Shown: positions 53,408 to 63,522, numbered from the stretch's first letter. The stretch: DNA of 64,000 nucleotides from Candidatus Bathyarchaeota archaeon (GCA_026014585.1 JAOZIA010000024.1:434001-498000), one strand, 5' to 3'. The notes: generated by a model from the sequence alone, not told the origin. Translations and numbers: made by a program.

Positions 53408-56400
53408 TTAAGAATATCGTCTGACCCTTGTTGCCTGTGGACCAACCATGTTAAAAATTATGCCAAATGAAACTCGCTCTCCTCCGTGAAAAGTTCCCTC
53501 AATGTCCTGTCGTCTAACTTGTAGGGGACCACGATAGCCGTGTAATGAGGTACATTCAATTTTGCCATATTTCCCATATGTAGGAGGATCAATTAGAATC
53601 CCCAAAATTTCTTTTAGTTCCCCTCTTTCATTCCACCGATTTTCAGGACTCTGTGTTAATCTCATTGGGTGGTCTTTAGTGCGTTCTTCAAGTTCCTTAA
53701 ACAATGCTGAAGCCGTCTTGTAATCACTATTTTTAAAAGTACACATTGCAAGTTCGAAAGATAATGGGACATCAAATCTTTTATCGGCTAATCTAACATA
53801 ATCTTGTAAGGCGATTGATATTTTTTGATTATCTTCAGGGTTTTGTTTTTTAATTAAATAAACATTTAAACGAATTAGCCATAGTAAAGATGGATCTTCT
53901 TTCAGCCCTTTTGCCACATAAATGATTGCCTTTGGATAATTTTCAAGTCTGATTGCCTCTTCTGCAAGAAATGCAAAAGCAGCCCCTTTACCGACTTGAG
54001 CCCTTATCCTGCTAATTTTTTCCTCATCCAACTTCATTGAATAGAGTAGCTCTAAAACTTCTTTTTTTAGAGAGGATAACCCAAAATTCCTATTCACACC
54101 CAGATATTTTTCCGTATAAACACATTCTTGCATAGCTAGTAATAGGTAACACCATCGAGTTTCATCATCGTCAGCTATCTTTGCTTTGTTCACATAAGTC
54201 TTGCCTAAACCTTGATATGGATGTGGTGTCGCTGAAGGGCTTATTTGGGCATCATAGAAATAATTTTGAGCTTTTTCAAAATGGTCCCATGCTTTAGATT
54301 TATCTTTATCCTTGATGGCTACTTCGCCCAATTTGAGTTCTAATCTTCCTTTGACATCTATAACATGCTCTTCAGGCTCGTCAAAATCAGGGATATGGGC
54401 AGACATAGCTTCTCTCAAAGTTTCAGCCGCCAATTCTGGTTTATCGGAGCGTACCTGAAGCATAGCAAGATGAAGCAAAAGGGGTCTAGAACGTACTGTA
54501 CTGACTGCGTTTTTTAATAACTCTAATTTTTCTTGAGGCTTTAGGTGTGTTCCAAGTTCGCCTCGTAACCGCTCGGTTAATAGCAGGTGAAGTAAGGTCA
54601 TTTCCAATTTGTTTCCTAAATTGACTGACTTTACAATATTTCTCAAGGTGTTATATAGTTGATCTGAAGTTTTGAAAGTATGGCGAGCTATTATATCGGC
54701 AACAACTCTATTTGCAGTTACTATCTCATATTCCCCGGATCGATATTGTAAAACGCCACCTAAGCGCCCCTTTTCTAGCTCTGCATCTAACCAATCTTTA
54801 TTTTGTCGACTCGCTGATAATGTTAAACTTACTGGTGGCGTTAATATTTGAGATTGGAGTAAAGACACAATCGAATAGGTCACTCGAGAAGGTTCGTCCA
54901 AAGTTAATAACTCATCAGTAATTATGTCTTCTAGGGATTTTTGCACCCCTTTCACGGTAGTAAAAATTAAAGCAAAAAAGGATGTGTTTATGGTTTTATC
55001 AGCTAGATTTAATGACAACAATTCTCTATTCAAAACATCTAAATCACCGAAATGATTAATAAAATCACCCCATTCGTCACGCCTAACTGTATCATCAACT
55101 GACAAAATCAAGTCAACATTGGCTCTTTTTATTTTAGCAATTGAAAGATCGGTGATTCGAGTAACCAACAAAATATCAACGGGCTTACCAACCCCTTTTA
55201 AGTGACCACTTGTTTCTATGAGTTGTTCTAACAAAGCACCACAATCATCGGCAACTAAAAGAAATCTTAAAGGGGCAGGATTTGGGAGTTTAGTTTTTGT
55301 TATTTCACTTCGGTATTTTTCCCATATTTCATCAAGTAAACCATCTAGCGCAAGTTTATCAAGTGTTTGTGTTTCGGGGTCTATAAAAATCACCGGGTTT
55401 CCACTTCGATACCAATCAAATGCAATTCGATTAGCGACAACTGTTTTACCAGACCCAGCAGTACCCACTAATGAAACAACAATATTATGGGAGGAATTGC
55501 CATCTTGAGTACGTTTATTGAAAGTTTCCGTATCAAACTCTTTTAATTGGTTATTTGAAAAATCTGTTCTTTTTATTTTTCTTTTAAAATCCCAATTTGC
55601 CACAAAAGGATAAAAAGATTGGTCATGCCCTTCAAAGAAGTGTTTATAATCCTTGGAAAAAGGTTCGAGCATTGTTACGTCAAAGATTCTGAATTTTCGC
55701 CAAGTATTATCTACAGTTGCCCTGTCTAGTTGCATAGGAATATTATGAACGTTAAACTGATTTACTATTGAAGCAGCACTAACAGGTACAAGACCAAAAA
55801 TTGAAACTGCGGTTTTTACAAAATCTTCAACACTACCCTTAACCCAAGTGATTCCGAGCTTTTCCATTTTCTTTAAAACAGGTTCGTCTGGTTTGTCAGG
55901 CATTATTGCATAACTTTTCCAAGGTATTGCCTTTAAAACGAATCTCATTTCTTGCAACAGGTCAAAAACAAGATTATCTTTGAATGAGTAACCAAGATAA
56001 ATAATACTTCCTGAAGAAGAGAGGCTATGGAACATTTTAAAAAATATAGACCGCCTGTCAAATGCTATTTTGAGATCATTGGACGATAAGACCATCCAAC
56101 CGCCATGCGCGAAGGTATAATTGATGTCCCCAAGAAGTTTAAAGCAGTATAAGACATCTGGTTTGCTCGGATCTATTGGATAATCAACTTCTGGATTAAC
56201 AACTGGTACAATTAGCCGCCTAGCGTCTAAACTTTTTGTAATCAAATTTGGTAAATTGTCATAATTAGTAGTAATAACAGCCCGCCAAGGCATTGAAAAA
56301 AGATATTTGTGCATCTCCAGAGGAGAAATAAGAGATAAGCTCTGTTTTATTTTCGACTCTATTTCATTTCTATTAAAATTATCAAAATCAATAGTATCTT

Positions 56401-56581
56401 GCATAAAACTGAAGAAATCAGCAGCCTTACTTTCAACATACTGTTTTTTAAGGGCGGTTAATAATTGCTCGCCATTGGGGCCACCGCAACTTACACAAAC
56501 TCCAGCACCATAAAAAAGACTAGTTGGTTTCTTTTGCATCTCTCTAATAACTTCTGAAAGCTCCAACCCGATTACACCCAT
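53408..56581 (-). CDS. SIR2-STAND-TPR protein with C-terminal cold-shock-like domain (probable defence protein)
   Basis: A 1057-residue protein. Residues 1-265 are a SIR2 fold: GAGVCVSCG (25-33), TTNYD (104-108), IIYLGYSFKD near 193. The usual KLHGD reads KLLGD, so the catalytic His is Leu150. A linker is followed by a STAND-type NTPase: Walker A GTAGSGKT (373-380), Walker B FLLVADDCG (about 440-448). From about 690 helical TPR-like repeats run to about 990. The last 54 residues (KYGKIECTSLHGYRG, DIEGTFHGGERVSF, GPQATRV) look like a cold-shock OB domain. SIR2-STAND proteins (Avs5-type) sense phage proteins and deplete NAD. Flanked by ino1 and leuS; it looks A+T-richer than they do. Confidence 0.8.
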   Translation of the reverse strand: MGVIGLELSEVIREMQKKPTSLFYGAGVCVSCGGPNGEQLLTALKKQYVESKAADFFSFMQDTIDFDNFNRNEIESKIKQSLSLISPLEMHKYLFSMPWRAVITTNYDNLPNLITKSLDARRLIVPVVNPEVDYPIDPSKPDVLYCFKLLGDINYTFAHGGWMVLSSNDLKIAFDRRSIFFKMFHSLSSSGSIIYLGYSFKDNLVFDLLQEMRFVLKAIPWKSYAIMPDKPDEPVLKKMEKLGITWVKGSVEDFVKTAVSIFGLVPVSAASIVNQFNVHNIPMQLDRATVDNTWRKFRIFDVTMLEPFSKDYKHFFEGHDQSFYPFVANWDFKRKIKRTDFSNNQLKEFDTETFNKRTQDGNSSHNIVVSLVGTAGSGKTVVANRIAFDWYRSGNPVIFIDPETQTLDKLALDGLLDEIWEKYRSEITKTKLPNPAPLRFLLVADDCGALLEQLIETSGHLKGVGKPVDILLVTRITDLSIAKIKRANVDLILSVDDTVRRDEWGDFINHFGDLDVLNRELLSLNLADKTINTSFFALIFTTVKGVQKSLEDIITDELLTLDEPSRVTYSIVSLLQSQILTPPVSLTLSASRQNKDWLDAELEKGRLGGVLQYRSGEYEIVTANRVVADIIARHTFKTSDQLYNTLRNIVKSVNLGNKLEMTLLHLLLTERLRGELGTHLKPQEKLELLKNAVSTVRSRPLLLHLAMLQVRSDKPELAAETLREAMSAHIPDFDEPEEHVIDVKGRLELKLGEVAIKDKDKSKAWDHFEKAQNYFYDAQISPSATPHPYQGLGKTYVNKAKIADDDETRWCYLLLAMQECVYTEKYLGVNRNFGLSSLKKEVLELLYSMKLDEEKISRIRAQVGKGAAFAFLAEEAIRLENYPKAIIYVAKGLKEDPSLLWLIRLNVYLIKKQNPEDNQKISIALQDYVRLADKRFDVPLSFELAMCTFKNSDYKTASALFKELEERTKDHPMRLTQSPENRWNERGELKEILGILIDPPTYGKYGKIECTSLHGYRGPLQVRRQDIEGTFHGGERVSFGIIFNMVGPQATRVRRYS

Positions 56582-56724
56582 TACAGATTATGGATAAATT
56601 CTTTGTTATGTTTTTCGGTAATTAAAAAAATACAAAAATAGATTTAATAAGAAAAAGTCTTTTAGAACATTTAATGGTGCAATCAAGAATATATTACCAC
56701 AAATAGAAATAATCTGTTGTGGTT

Positions 56725-59607
56725 TTATTCTATGTAGATTGCTGGTTGATATGGCAACGCGTTCGCGGCGCGGTTTTTGGGGTCAAAGCGTTCAGCGTCG
56801 TTTTCAGCGTAAACTTGTACTTCAGCGTTAAATCTGTCTTTTAAGAAATCCGTTGCGCCTTGCACGGTTGCTTTTTGGTCGGCTAAGCCGATTTTGAGCA
56901 TGTTGGCTTTTCTTTCGCCTGAGAGTTTTGTTAAGCCCTTGATTACTTTGGGCACTAAGGCGGCAATGTTTTTCATGTGTGGCTTCAATGTGGGGTCTTG
57001 GCTGAATTCGCGCATGAGTTCGTTGATTTTAGCTTCTCCCGAGACGGTTTTTTCTACGATTTTGAGGTAAACTTGCCATTTCCAGTCTGCTGCGGTGTAG
57101 TAAACGATGGTTTTTGGTTCGATTTTCATGGCTTTTAGGATGTTTTGGGTATCATCCAGTATGTCCTGCACAAGGTTCTCGTGCTCTACTGCGGCAACAT
57201 CAACTTTCGCATCATCTAAGCTTGGCCAAGCGGCTGTGCTTATGAAGCCTTCCTCACCTGTTTGACTCCACAATTCCTCACACATAAACGGAGCAAAAGG
57301 CGCCAAAAGTTTCAGCCAATCCTTCACTGCATCCACCAAAACCTTGTTGTCTGTGCTGCCTTTGCGTTGAATATACCAGCGCAAATCATTCCAAACCTCA
57401 AAAAGCGCCACCTGCAAGGAAGTACGGGTTTTTAGTTCGCTTAAGTTGGTGGTTACTTCACCTATGCGATGCTGCATACGGCTAATTAGCCAGCGCTCCA
57501 AAACACCTTCTTCATCGTTTTTGGCGTTAGTGATTATTTGGCTGGCAAAACTCATCAATCCGCCAAACTTTATCTGCAAATCCTTAACGTTGTCAGCGCG
57601 CCAGTCAGGGTCATCCATACCCTCCGCACCCAACAACAAAGCGCACCTTGTAGCGTCTGCGCCATATTTTTCTACGGCGCCTTTCATGGTGATGAAGTTG
57701 CCTTTGCTCTTGTGCATGCCTTCACCCTCAACCATTAGCATACCGTTGACGCCGATAGCGCGGGGCCAGTGTTCGGGTGGGAAGAGTGCGGCGTGGTGGA
57801 AGACGCAGAAGGATAGGTGGTTGGGTACGAGTTCTTTGGCTGAATTTCGCAGGTCCAGTGGGTACCAGTAGAGGAATTCGCTACGCATTGCATCCAGCAA
57901 ATCCACAGAGATACCGCTGGTTTGGGCAAGAGCGGTTTTGTCGCCTTTTCCATAGAAAATGTAATCAAAAACCTCAGGCGTTAGGGATTCGGGTTGGATG
58001 TTGTTTTGGCGGATGTGCTTGTTTATGGTGTAGAATGCCATGTATACGGTGCTGTCGCTTAGGGTTTCAATTATCCAGCCTTTTCCCCAAGGCATAGGCG
58101 TTCCAAACCCAGTGGTTCGCGCACAAGCCCATTCCCGCAGCCAATCAATAACCGTGTTAAACCAGGGTTTTGCTACGTCGGGGTAAATGTTCATTTGGTT
58201 AATGGCTTGGTGGGCTTTTTGTTTCCAGCCCTCATCGGAGTAGTTGAGGAACCATTGGTCTGAGAGAATCTTGACTAAGCAGGGGGTCATGCAGCGGCAG
58301 ATGACGGGTTCAGGCAAATCGTACATGCGGTCAGCTACGCCTGCTTTTTTGAAGTCGGCGATTAGGATGTCTTTTATTTCTCGAACAGTTTTGCCTGCGT
58401 AAGGTCCACAGGTGTCTTTGAGTTTTCCGCTGTGGAACTCTTTTTTGTAGAGCGTGTTGGTTGCTTCGTCACCTTTCTTGTCATGCTGGTTAACTATGCC
58501 CATTTGCTCCACGATTTCAACTGCGGGGTAATCACCGTAACCGTCCACTTTAATGATGGAAACAGGCTTAATCGCCCTCACCATTTCAGGGTCAACACCA
58601 AAATCCTTGAGAACATCGGGTTTTTGCTGCAAATCCCGAAGAGCCAACCAGTCAAAAGGCGCATGCGCAGGAACACTGTAGACTACGCCTGTGGCGACTT
58701 TGGGGTCAACAAACCAGCCGGGCAGAATCGGGAAGGTGGCTTTGGTTATGGGGTTTTGGAAGGTTTTGCCGATGAGTTCTTTGCCTTTGAATTCGCGCTG
58801 GATTCGGATGGTTTTTTCTTGTTCTTTAAGTTTCTCAGAGGCTTCTTTGCTGATTATCCAAGTTTCCCCATTAACGTTGGCTTGTACGTAGGTGGCGTCG
58901 GGGTTTATCCAGATGTTAGTTATGCCGTAGATTGTTTCAGGCCGGAAGGTTGCCGCGGGCAAAAATGTACCATCAGCTAGCACGTACTTGATTAGGGTGT
59001 ATTCTTCAGGTGTTACGCCTTCGCCGCTTTGCCTGTCATGGTCGCCTGTTGGGCTGTTATCTTTGGGACACCAAACTACTGGGTGGGTGCCTTTGGTGAC
59101 GTAGCCTTTTTCTTTGAGGTTCTTGTATTGCCATTCAATGAATTTTTGGAAGGTAGGCCAAACTGTTGTGAATTCGCGGCGCCAATCCACCGAGAAACCA
59201 ATACTCTTAACCGCCAGGCGCCCTCCGTTAGTGTAATACTGAGCCATATAGAGAGGGTCAACAAACTTTTTAAGCTCTGATTCAGGGACCCCGTCAACTT
59301 CACGTAAAACTTTGATGTATGCTTGGTCTCCTCGGGCAACACGTTCGCTAGCGCCAAGCAATGGTTGTCCTGTCCAGTGCCAAGCCCATGGCCAGAGCAC
59401 ATTGCAGCCTTGCATGCGTTTAAAGCGTGCGTATGCGTCCACGCGGGAGGCAGTGAAGGTGTGTCCAACGTGTAGTGGACCGTTCATGTATGGAAATGGA
59501 AAAGTCACCATGACTTTTTGTCTTTGAGGGTCGGGGTCGGCTTCGAAAATGCGGGCGGTTTCCCATTTGGACTGCCATTTCTGTTCCATTTGCTTGGTTT
59601 GGCTCAT
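56725..59607 (-). CDS. leuS: Leucyl-tRNA synthetase, archaeal type
   Basis: A 960-residue class I enzyme. HIGH-type PYMNGPLHVGHTFTASR near 45, a CP1 editing domain (TFRPETIYGITNIWINPD, GTGVVYSVPAHAPFDWLAL), WALEHWPR-like region, KMSKS-type GMHKSKGNFIT, and a C-terminal anticodon/tail region. The editing domain position is that of archaeal/eukaryal LeuRS. ATG at 59607. Divergent from the polyprenyl synthetase gene. Normal length, complete. Confidence 0.96.
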   Translation of the reverse strand: MSQTKQMEQKWQSKWETARIFEADPDPQRQKVMVTFPFPYMNGPLHVGHTFTASRVDAYARFKRMQGCNVLWPWAWHWTGQPLLGASERVARGDQAYIKVLREVDGVPESELKKFVDPLYMAQYYTNGGRLAVKSIGFSVDWRREFTTVWPTFQKFIEWQYKNLKEKGYVTKGTHPVVWCPKDNSPTGDHDRQSGEGVTPEEYTLIKYVLADGTFLPAATFRPETIYGITNIWINPDATYVQANVNGETWIISKEASEKLKEQEKTIRIQREFKGKELIGKTFQNPITKATFPILPGWFVDPKVATGVVYSVPAHAPFDWLALRDLQQKPDVLKDFGVDPEMVRAIKPVSIIKVDGYGDYPAVEIVEQMGIVNQHDKKGDEATNTLYKKEFHSGKLKDTCGPYAGKTVREIKDILIADFKKAGVADRMYDLPEPVICRCMTPCLVKILSDQWFLNYSDEGWKQKAHQAINQMNIYPDVAKPWFNTVIDWLREWACARTTGFGTPMPWGKGWIIETLSDSTVYMAFYTINKHIRQNNIQPESLTPEVFDYIFYGKGDKTALAQTSGISVDLLDAMRSEFLYWYPLDLRNSAKELVPNHLSFCVFHHAALFPPEHWPRAIGVNGMLMVEGEGMHKSKGNFITMKGAVEKYGADATRCALLLGAEGMDDPDWRADNVKDLQIKFGGLMSFASQIITNAKNDEEGVLERWLISRMQHRIGEVTTNLSELKTRTSLQVALFEVWNDLRWYIQRKGSTDNKVLVDAVKDWLKLLAPFAPFMCEELWSQTGEEGFISTAAWPSLDDAKVDVAAVEHENLVQDILDDTQNILKAMKIEPKTIVYYTAADWKWQVYLKIVEKTVSGEAKINELMREFSQDPTLKPHMKNIAALVPKVIKGLTKLSGERKANMLKIGLADQKATVQGATDFLKDRFNAEVQVYAENDAERFDPKNRAANALPYQPAIYIE

Positions 59608-59712
59608 AAAACCCTTTCAAAGAGCCATCGGCTATTAAGAGTTTTGCTTTATACTTACAGGTTTATCTAAAAAGACAAATATCCAGCTAAGACAATAAAG
59701 AATTGACAAGCT

Positions 59713-60699
59713 ATGGCAACTGATAAAAAACTAGTGTTACAAACAAGAGACCTTTTGTTTGAACGTGGACAAAAAGGAGTGGATAAAGCAAGGCAGTTGA
59801 TGATGCAGGAAAAAATCCCTTATGCACCACTCAAGGTTGCAATAGATTACTTTATGGATTCCTGGAAGGATGTTGTGCATCCAGCTTTGCTTTCTCTTGC
59901 CTGCGAAGCAGTGGGAAAAAACCCAGAAACCACAGTGGACGTGGCGGCTGCATTTGTCCTTCTTGCAGGTGGCGCAGATTTACATGATGACATAATTGAT
60001 GAATCAGAAAGTAAAGATTCAGAACCAACTGTTTTTGGCAAATTTGGTCGAGCGTTTACAGTTCTTGCGGGGGATGCCTTGCTTTTCAAGGGAATTTACA
60101 CGTTACATGAAGCTTGTTCTGTTTTACCTGAAGCAAAAAAAGAGCAAATTTTGGACTTAACTAAGCAGGCTTTTTTTGGCATAAGTAGCGCAGAAGCAAA
60201 AGAAACTACGCTTAGAGAAAAATTAGACGTTTCAGAAGAATATTTAGAAATGATAAAAATGAAGTCCGCCGTTTCAGAAGCAACTATGAAAATTGGTGCC
60301 ATTCTTGGAGACGGGAGTGCTGAAGAAGTTAAGTTAATGGGAGATTTTGGGAAAAATTTTGGTGTTCTTTTTACTTTAAGGGATGAATTTATTGATATTT
60401 TAGATTTTAAAGAGCTTGAAACTCGCTGTAAAAAGGAATGCTGGCCTTTGCCAATTCAACTTGCTTTAAAGGATTCAAGTAAACAGATGGACATTTCAAG
60501 GGTAATTGGGCGGGTGCCATTAACAAAAGATGATGCCGAGCAATTATTTGATATGGTTATTGACTTAAAAGAGAACGTTAAATTGAAAAATGAAATGCAT
60601 GCTATTGTTAAAAGAACGAATAATGAAATAAAGCTTGCCAAGTTACATAAAAAGAACTGCTTAAAATTATTGATGAAATCTATGGTTGAGGACCTTTAA
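59713..60699 (+). CDS. Polyprenyl synthetase family protein (divergent)
   Basis: A 328-residue all-helical prenyl synthase. The first Asp-rich motif is LHDDIIDES (DDxxD). The second motif, usually DDxxD, reads LRDEFIDILDF. VFGKFGRAFTVLAGDALLFKG and MKSAVSEATMKIGAILG are other family blocks. It could make a geranylgeranyl-type chain or, given the altered second motif and the neighbouring transporter and radical SAM genes, act in a specialised pathway. ATG at 59713. Confidence 0.8.
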   Translation: MATDKKLVLQTRDLLFERGQKGVDKARQLMMQEKIPYAPLKVAIDYFMDSWKDVVHPALLSLACEAVGKNPETTVDVAAAFVLLAGGADLHDDIIDESESKDSEPTVFGKFGRAFTVLAGDALLFKGIYTLHEACSVLPEAKKEQILDLTKQAFFGISSAEAKETTLREKLDVSEEYLEMIKMKSAVSEATMKIGAILGDGSAEEVKLMGDFGKNFGVLFTLRDEFIDILDFKELETRCKKECWPLPIQLALKDSSKQMDISRVIGRVPLTKDDAEQLFDMVIDLKENVKLKNEMHAIVKRTNNEIKLAKLHKKNCLKLLMKSMVEDL

Positions 60700-61010
60700 A
60701 GGTTAATTGCAAAAAAAATAAAAAGGAAGAGGTGAAAATTTTATGACCAAAGTTGCCTAATTGGCCCTAATGGTCTTTTTGCTGATGCCTTCATCTTTCT
60801 CTCTCCTGTATTTATGTTCTACAGGTAGACTTAAAAATTTTGTGGTAAAATGAAAGATATCAACTTAAGTTCATCTTTATTATACACTTTAAAATGATAA
60901 AAAAATTAGAATTTCATTTTTTGTGTCAGCTATTGAAAGGAAATGTGGCTTCTGAATCCTTAATATTTATTTACACAGGCACGAATCAAAGTCTATACGT
61001 AGATGTCTAA
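60700..61010 (+). other. Gap with strong ribosome site and a candidate micro-ORF
   Basis: AGAGGTGA is followed by ATG at 60743, but that frame stops after MTKVA (TAA 60758-60760). The same frame reopens at ATG 60770 and encodes MVFLLMPSSFSLLYLC and on to LKNFVVK, stopping at 60851-60853 (27 residues). It may be a decayed small gene or leader peptide. An A+T-rich TTAATATTTATTTAC at about 60959 may be the MFS promoter. No other gene was seen. Confidence 0.3.
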
Positions 61011-62345
61011 ATGCTTTCACAAAAATTCGGAAAGATAACGAGAAAGTTAGTGATTAGCGTAGTGTTAATCACAAACGCGTTTGTCTGGTACTACTGCATT
61101 AGTGAGTTTTTAAAAGACATCATGAACACATTGACAATTGACCAGTACACGTCTATACTAATTTGGAGTGCACACTTTGGCGGAATTATTGGTTCTGCAA
61201 TTATAGGTGCCTTAATAATCAAAAAAATAAAAAGCAGAACAAATTTTCTGATTTTATGGATGGTTCTGGGAACTATTTCTTCAGTTACGTCAATGTTGGT
61301 TGACCTTACAAATATAGCGACCCTTTTTAGTGTAGCATTATTTTTGGGTATTTCTTTAGGAATAGGCATGCCTTGTTGCATGGGCTACTTTACTGAAAGC
61401 ATTGGAACCGAAAGGCGTGGACGAGTAGCGGGAATAATGCTACTTTTAACTGGTGTCTTCATGGTTGTTTTCGGATTGATCAGTGGAAGCATTATAAGCC
61501 AAATATTGATTTTTTCAGCTTGGAAAATTTTTGGTCTAATGTTTTTGCTCATCTTTAAAGGAACAAAAGAAGACGCACTAGAAAAAGTTGTAAAGCCAAA
61601 ATCATATCAGTCGTTGACTAATCAGCGTTCCTTTATACTATACCTTGTTCCATGGATCATGTTTTCTTTAATAACCTATTTGACTGCACCTATTCAGAAC
61701 GACAGCATCAGCAGTTCATATATTAGCTTTATGTTAATCACCGGAAATGCTTTAATCGCAATTTTTGGTGTAGTGGGCGGTTTTCTTTTAGATATTGTTG
61801 GACGAAAACGTATGTCTATATTAGGATTTGTTTTGCTTGGTCTGGGCTATGCCGCATTAGGACTTGACGTGTCAAACATGTTAAGTTGGTATTTCTACAC
61901 CATTGTTGATGGCATCGCCTGGGGAATTTTGTTTGTTATCTTTGTCGTAACAATATGGGGAGACCTAAGTTACAACAGACCCAGCGACATGTTTTACGCA
62001 ATCGGGGTAACACCTTTCTTTATTTCAAAATTTCTCCAACTTTCCATAGGCAGTCAAATAGCTGCAGATATCCCAGCGACATCAATTTTTTCGTTAACAG
62101 CATTTTTCTTGTTCCTTGCGGTTTTGCCGTTGGTTTATGCTCCTGAAACGTTACCTGAAAAAACAATGAAAGACCGCGAATTGAAAAACTACGTAGATAA
62201 GGCTCAGAAAATGGCACAGAAAGAAAACGATAAACGACAAAATAAAGAAAAAGAAAAACCAGCTAAAGAAGAGTCCCCTGAAAAGAAAAAGGAAAACGGC
62301 AAAGAATACGAAGAAGCCCGTGAATTGGCGGAAAAATACTATTAA
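61011..62345 (+). CDS. Major facilitator superfamily transporter
   Basis: A 444-residue protein with about 12 membrane helices. MFS loop motifs are visible: the 2-3 loop analogue ALIIKKIKSRTNFLI, TERRGRVAGIMLLLTGVF between helices 4 and 5, and DIVGRKRMSILGFVLLGLG at the 8-9 loop. A highly charged Lys/Glu tail of about 60 residues is unusual. Substrate unknown. It lies 25 bases before the radical SAM gene and is probably co-transcribed. Confidence 0.85.
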   Translation: MLSQKFGKITRKLVISVVLITNAFVWYYCISEFLKDIMNTLTIDQYTSILIWSAHFGGIIGSAIIGALIIKKIKSRTNFLILWMVLGTISSVTSMLVDLTNIATLFSVALFLGISLGIGMPCCMGYFTESIGTERRGRVAGIMLLLTGVFMVVFGLISGSIISQILIFSAWKIFGLMFLLIFKGTKEDALEKVVKPKSYQSLTNQRSFILYLVPWIMFSLITYLTAPIQNDSISSSYISFMLITGNALIAIFGVVGGFLLDIVGRKRMSILGFVLLGLGYAALGLDVSNMLSWYFYTIVDGIAWGILFVIFVVTIWGDLSYNRPSDMFYAIGVTPFFISKFLQLSIGSQIAADIPATSIFSLTAFFLFLAVLPLVYAPETLPEKTMKDRELKNYVDKAQKMAQKENDKRQNKEKEKPAKEESPEKKKENGKEYEEARELAEKYY

Positions 62346-62369
62346 CCAGAACTGCGTAGCTGTAGAGTC

Positions 62370-63500
62370 ATGTTCTTTCATGTAATGCTGACCAGCGAGT
62401 GCAATCTGCAATGCAAATACTGCTTTGGCGAAAGCTTGGAGGATTTTGATGAAGATTTCGGGGATGACATAGAAGTCGAGTATGCCTTGCCAAAAGAAGT
62501 CAGCTATAACATGGAGACTCTTGACAGGTTCTGCAAAAAAGATAACGATTGCACCTTAACCTTTTACGGTGGAGAACCACTGCTCTGCATAGACCAACTA
62601 AAACAGATAATGAAGAGTACTTCACCTAAGCGGTTTATGATTCAAACAAACGGGCTACTGCTGGACAGGTTAGAGCCCAAATACATTAACAAGTTTCACA
62701 CAATGCTTGTCTCAATTGACGGTGAAGAAACTTTAACCAATTATTATCGTGGAGCAGGAACATTCCGCAAAGTCATAAACAACCTAAAACTTATCAAACA
62801 AAACGGCTACACAGGCGAATTAATAGCGCGAATGACCATAATGGAACAAACCGACATTGAAAAACAGGTTAAATGGCTCCTAAACAACCAAGAATTTTCC
62901 TTCACCTCCGTGCATTGGCAGCTTAACGCGGGTTTTTGGGGGAACGACTTCCAAAGACGCAACTTCCAAGAATGGGTCCAAACCAGCTATAACCCCGGCA
63001 TCCGCGCTCTTGCAGAGTTCTGGGTTGACCAAATGGAACAAAGAGGCGTCGTGCTTAAGCTTTACCCGTTGCTGGGAATTGCGTACTCGTTTTTGCATGG
63101 TGAAAAAAATTGTCTTATGCGGTGTGGCGCGGGGTGGATAAACTATGCAATACAGACGGACGGCCATATTATTGCTTGTCCAACCATGTGGGGTATGGAA
63201 AAATATTATCTGGGGCACATCGCCGACACGGACCCAAACAATCTGAAGCAGATGTTTGTGGCTGATAAGCCATGTGTGGATTGTAAAATTTTAGGGATTT
63301 GCGGTGGGAGATGCCTCTATACCAACCTTGTTAAGCGTTGGAAAGATGAGGAATACGCTTTTGTGTGCCAAACTGTCGAGAATCTTGCCGATTCTGTTAA
63401 GGCGCAAATTCCAAGGATTCAGAGCTTGATTGAAAACAAAAAAATAAGCCTGTCACAATTTGACTACGTCAAGTATAACGGTGCCGAAATAATCCCCTAA
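62370..63500 (+). CDS. Radical SAM peptide-modifying enzyme, AF1577 family, with SPASM-like tail
   Basis: A 376-residue protein opening with MFFHVMLTSECNLQCKYCFG: the CxxxCxxC cluster motif at Cys11/Cys15/Cys18. LTFYGGEPLL follows. The C-terminal region has CGAGWINYAIQTDGHIIACP, CVDCKILGICGGRCLY, i.e. a SPASM-type set of cysteines for auxiliary clusters. The sequence resembles the AF1577 family described as putative peptide-modifying radical SAM enzymes. The substrate peptide is not identified; the upstream MFS gene may export a product. Confidence 0.9.
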   Translation: MFFHVMLTSECNLQCKYCFGESLEDFDEDFGDDIEVEYALPKEVSYNMETLDRFCKKDNDCTLTFYGGEPLLCIDQLKQIMKSTSPKRFMIQTNGLLLDRLEPKYINKFHTMLVSIDGEETLTNYYRGAGTFRKVINNLKLIKQNGYTGELIARMTIMEQTDIEKQVKWLLNNQEFSFTSVHWQLNAGFWGNDFQRRNFQEWVQTSYNPGIRALAEFWVDQMEQRGVVLKLYPLLGIAYSFLHGEKNCLMRCGAGWINYAIQTDGHIIACPTMWGMEKYYLGHIADTDPNNLKQMFVADKPCVDCKILGICGGRCLYTNLVKRWKDEEYAFVCQTVENLADSVKAQIPRIQSLIENKKISLSQFDYVKYNGAEIIP

Positions 63501-63522
63501 AATTTTCTTTTTCAGCAAGTAG

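Noticed and set aside
53408-56581. Mobile element carrying the SIR2-STAND gene
   Set aside because: No integrase, transposase, terminal repeats or tRNA target was found at its borders.
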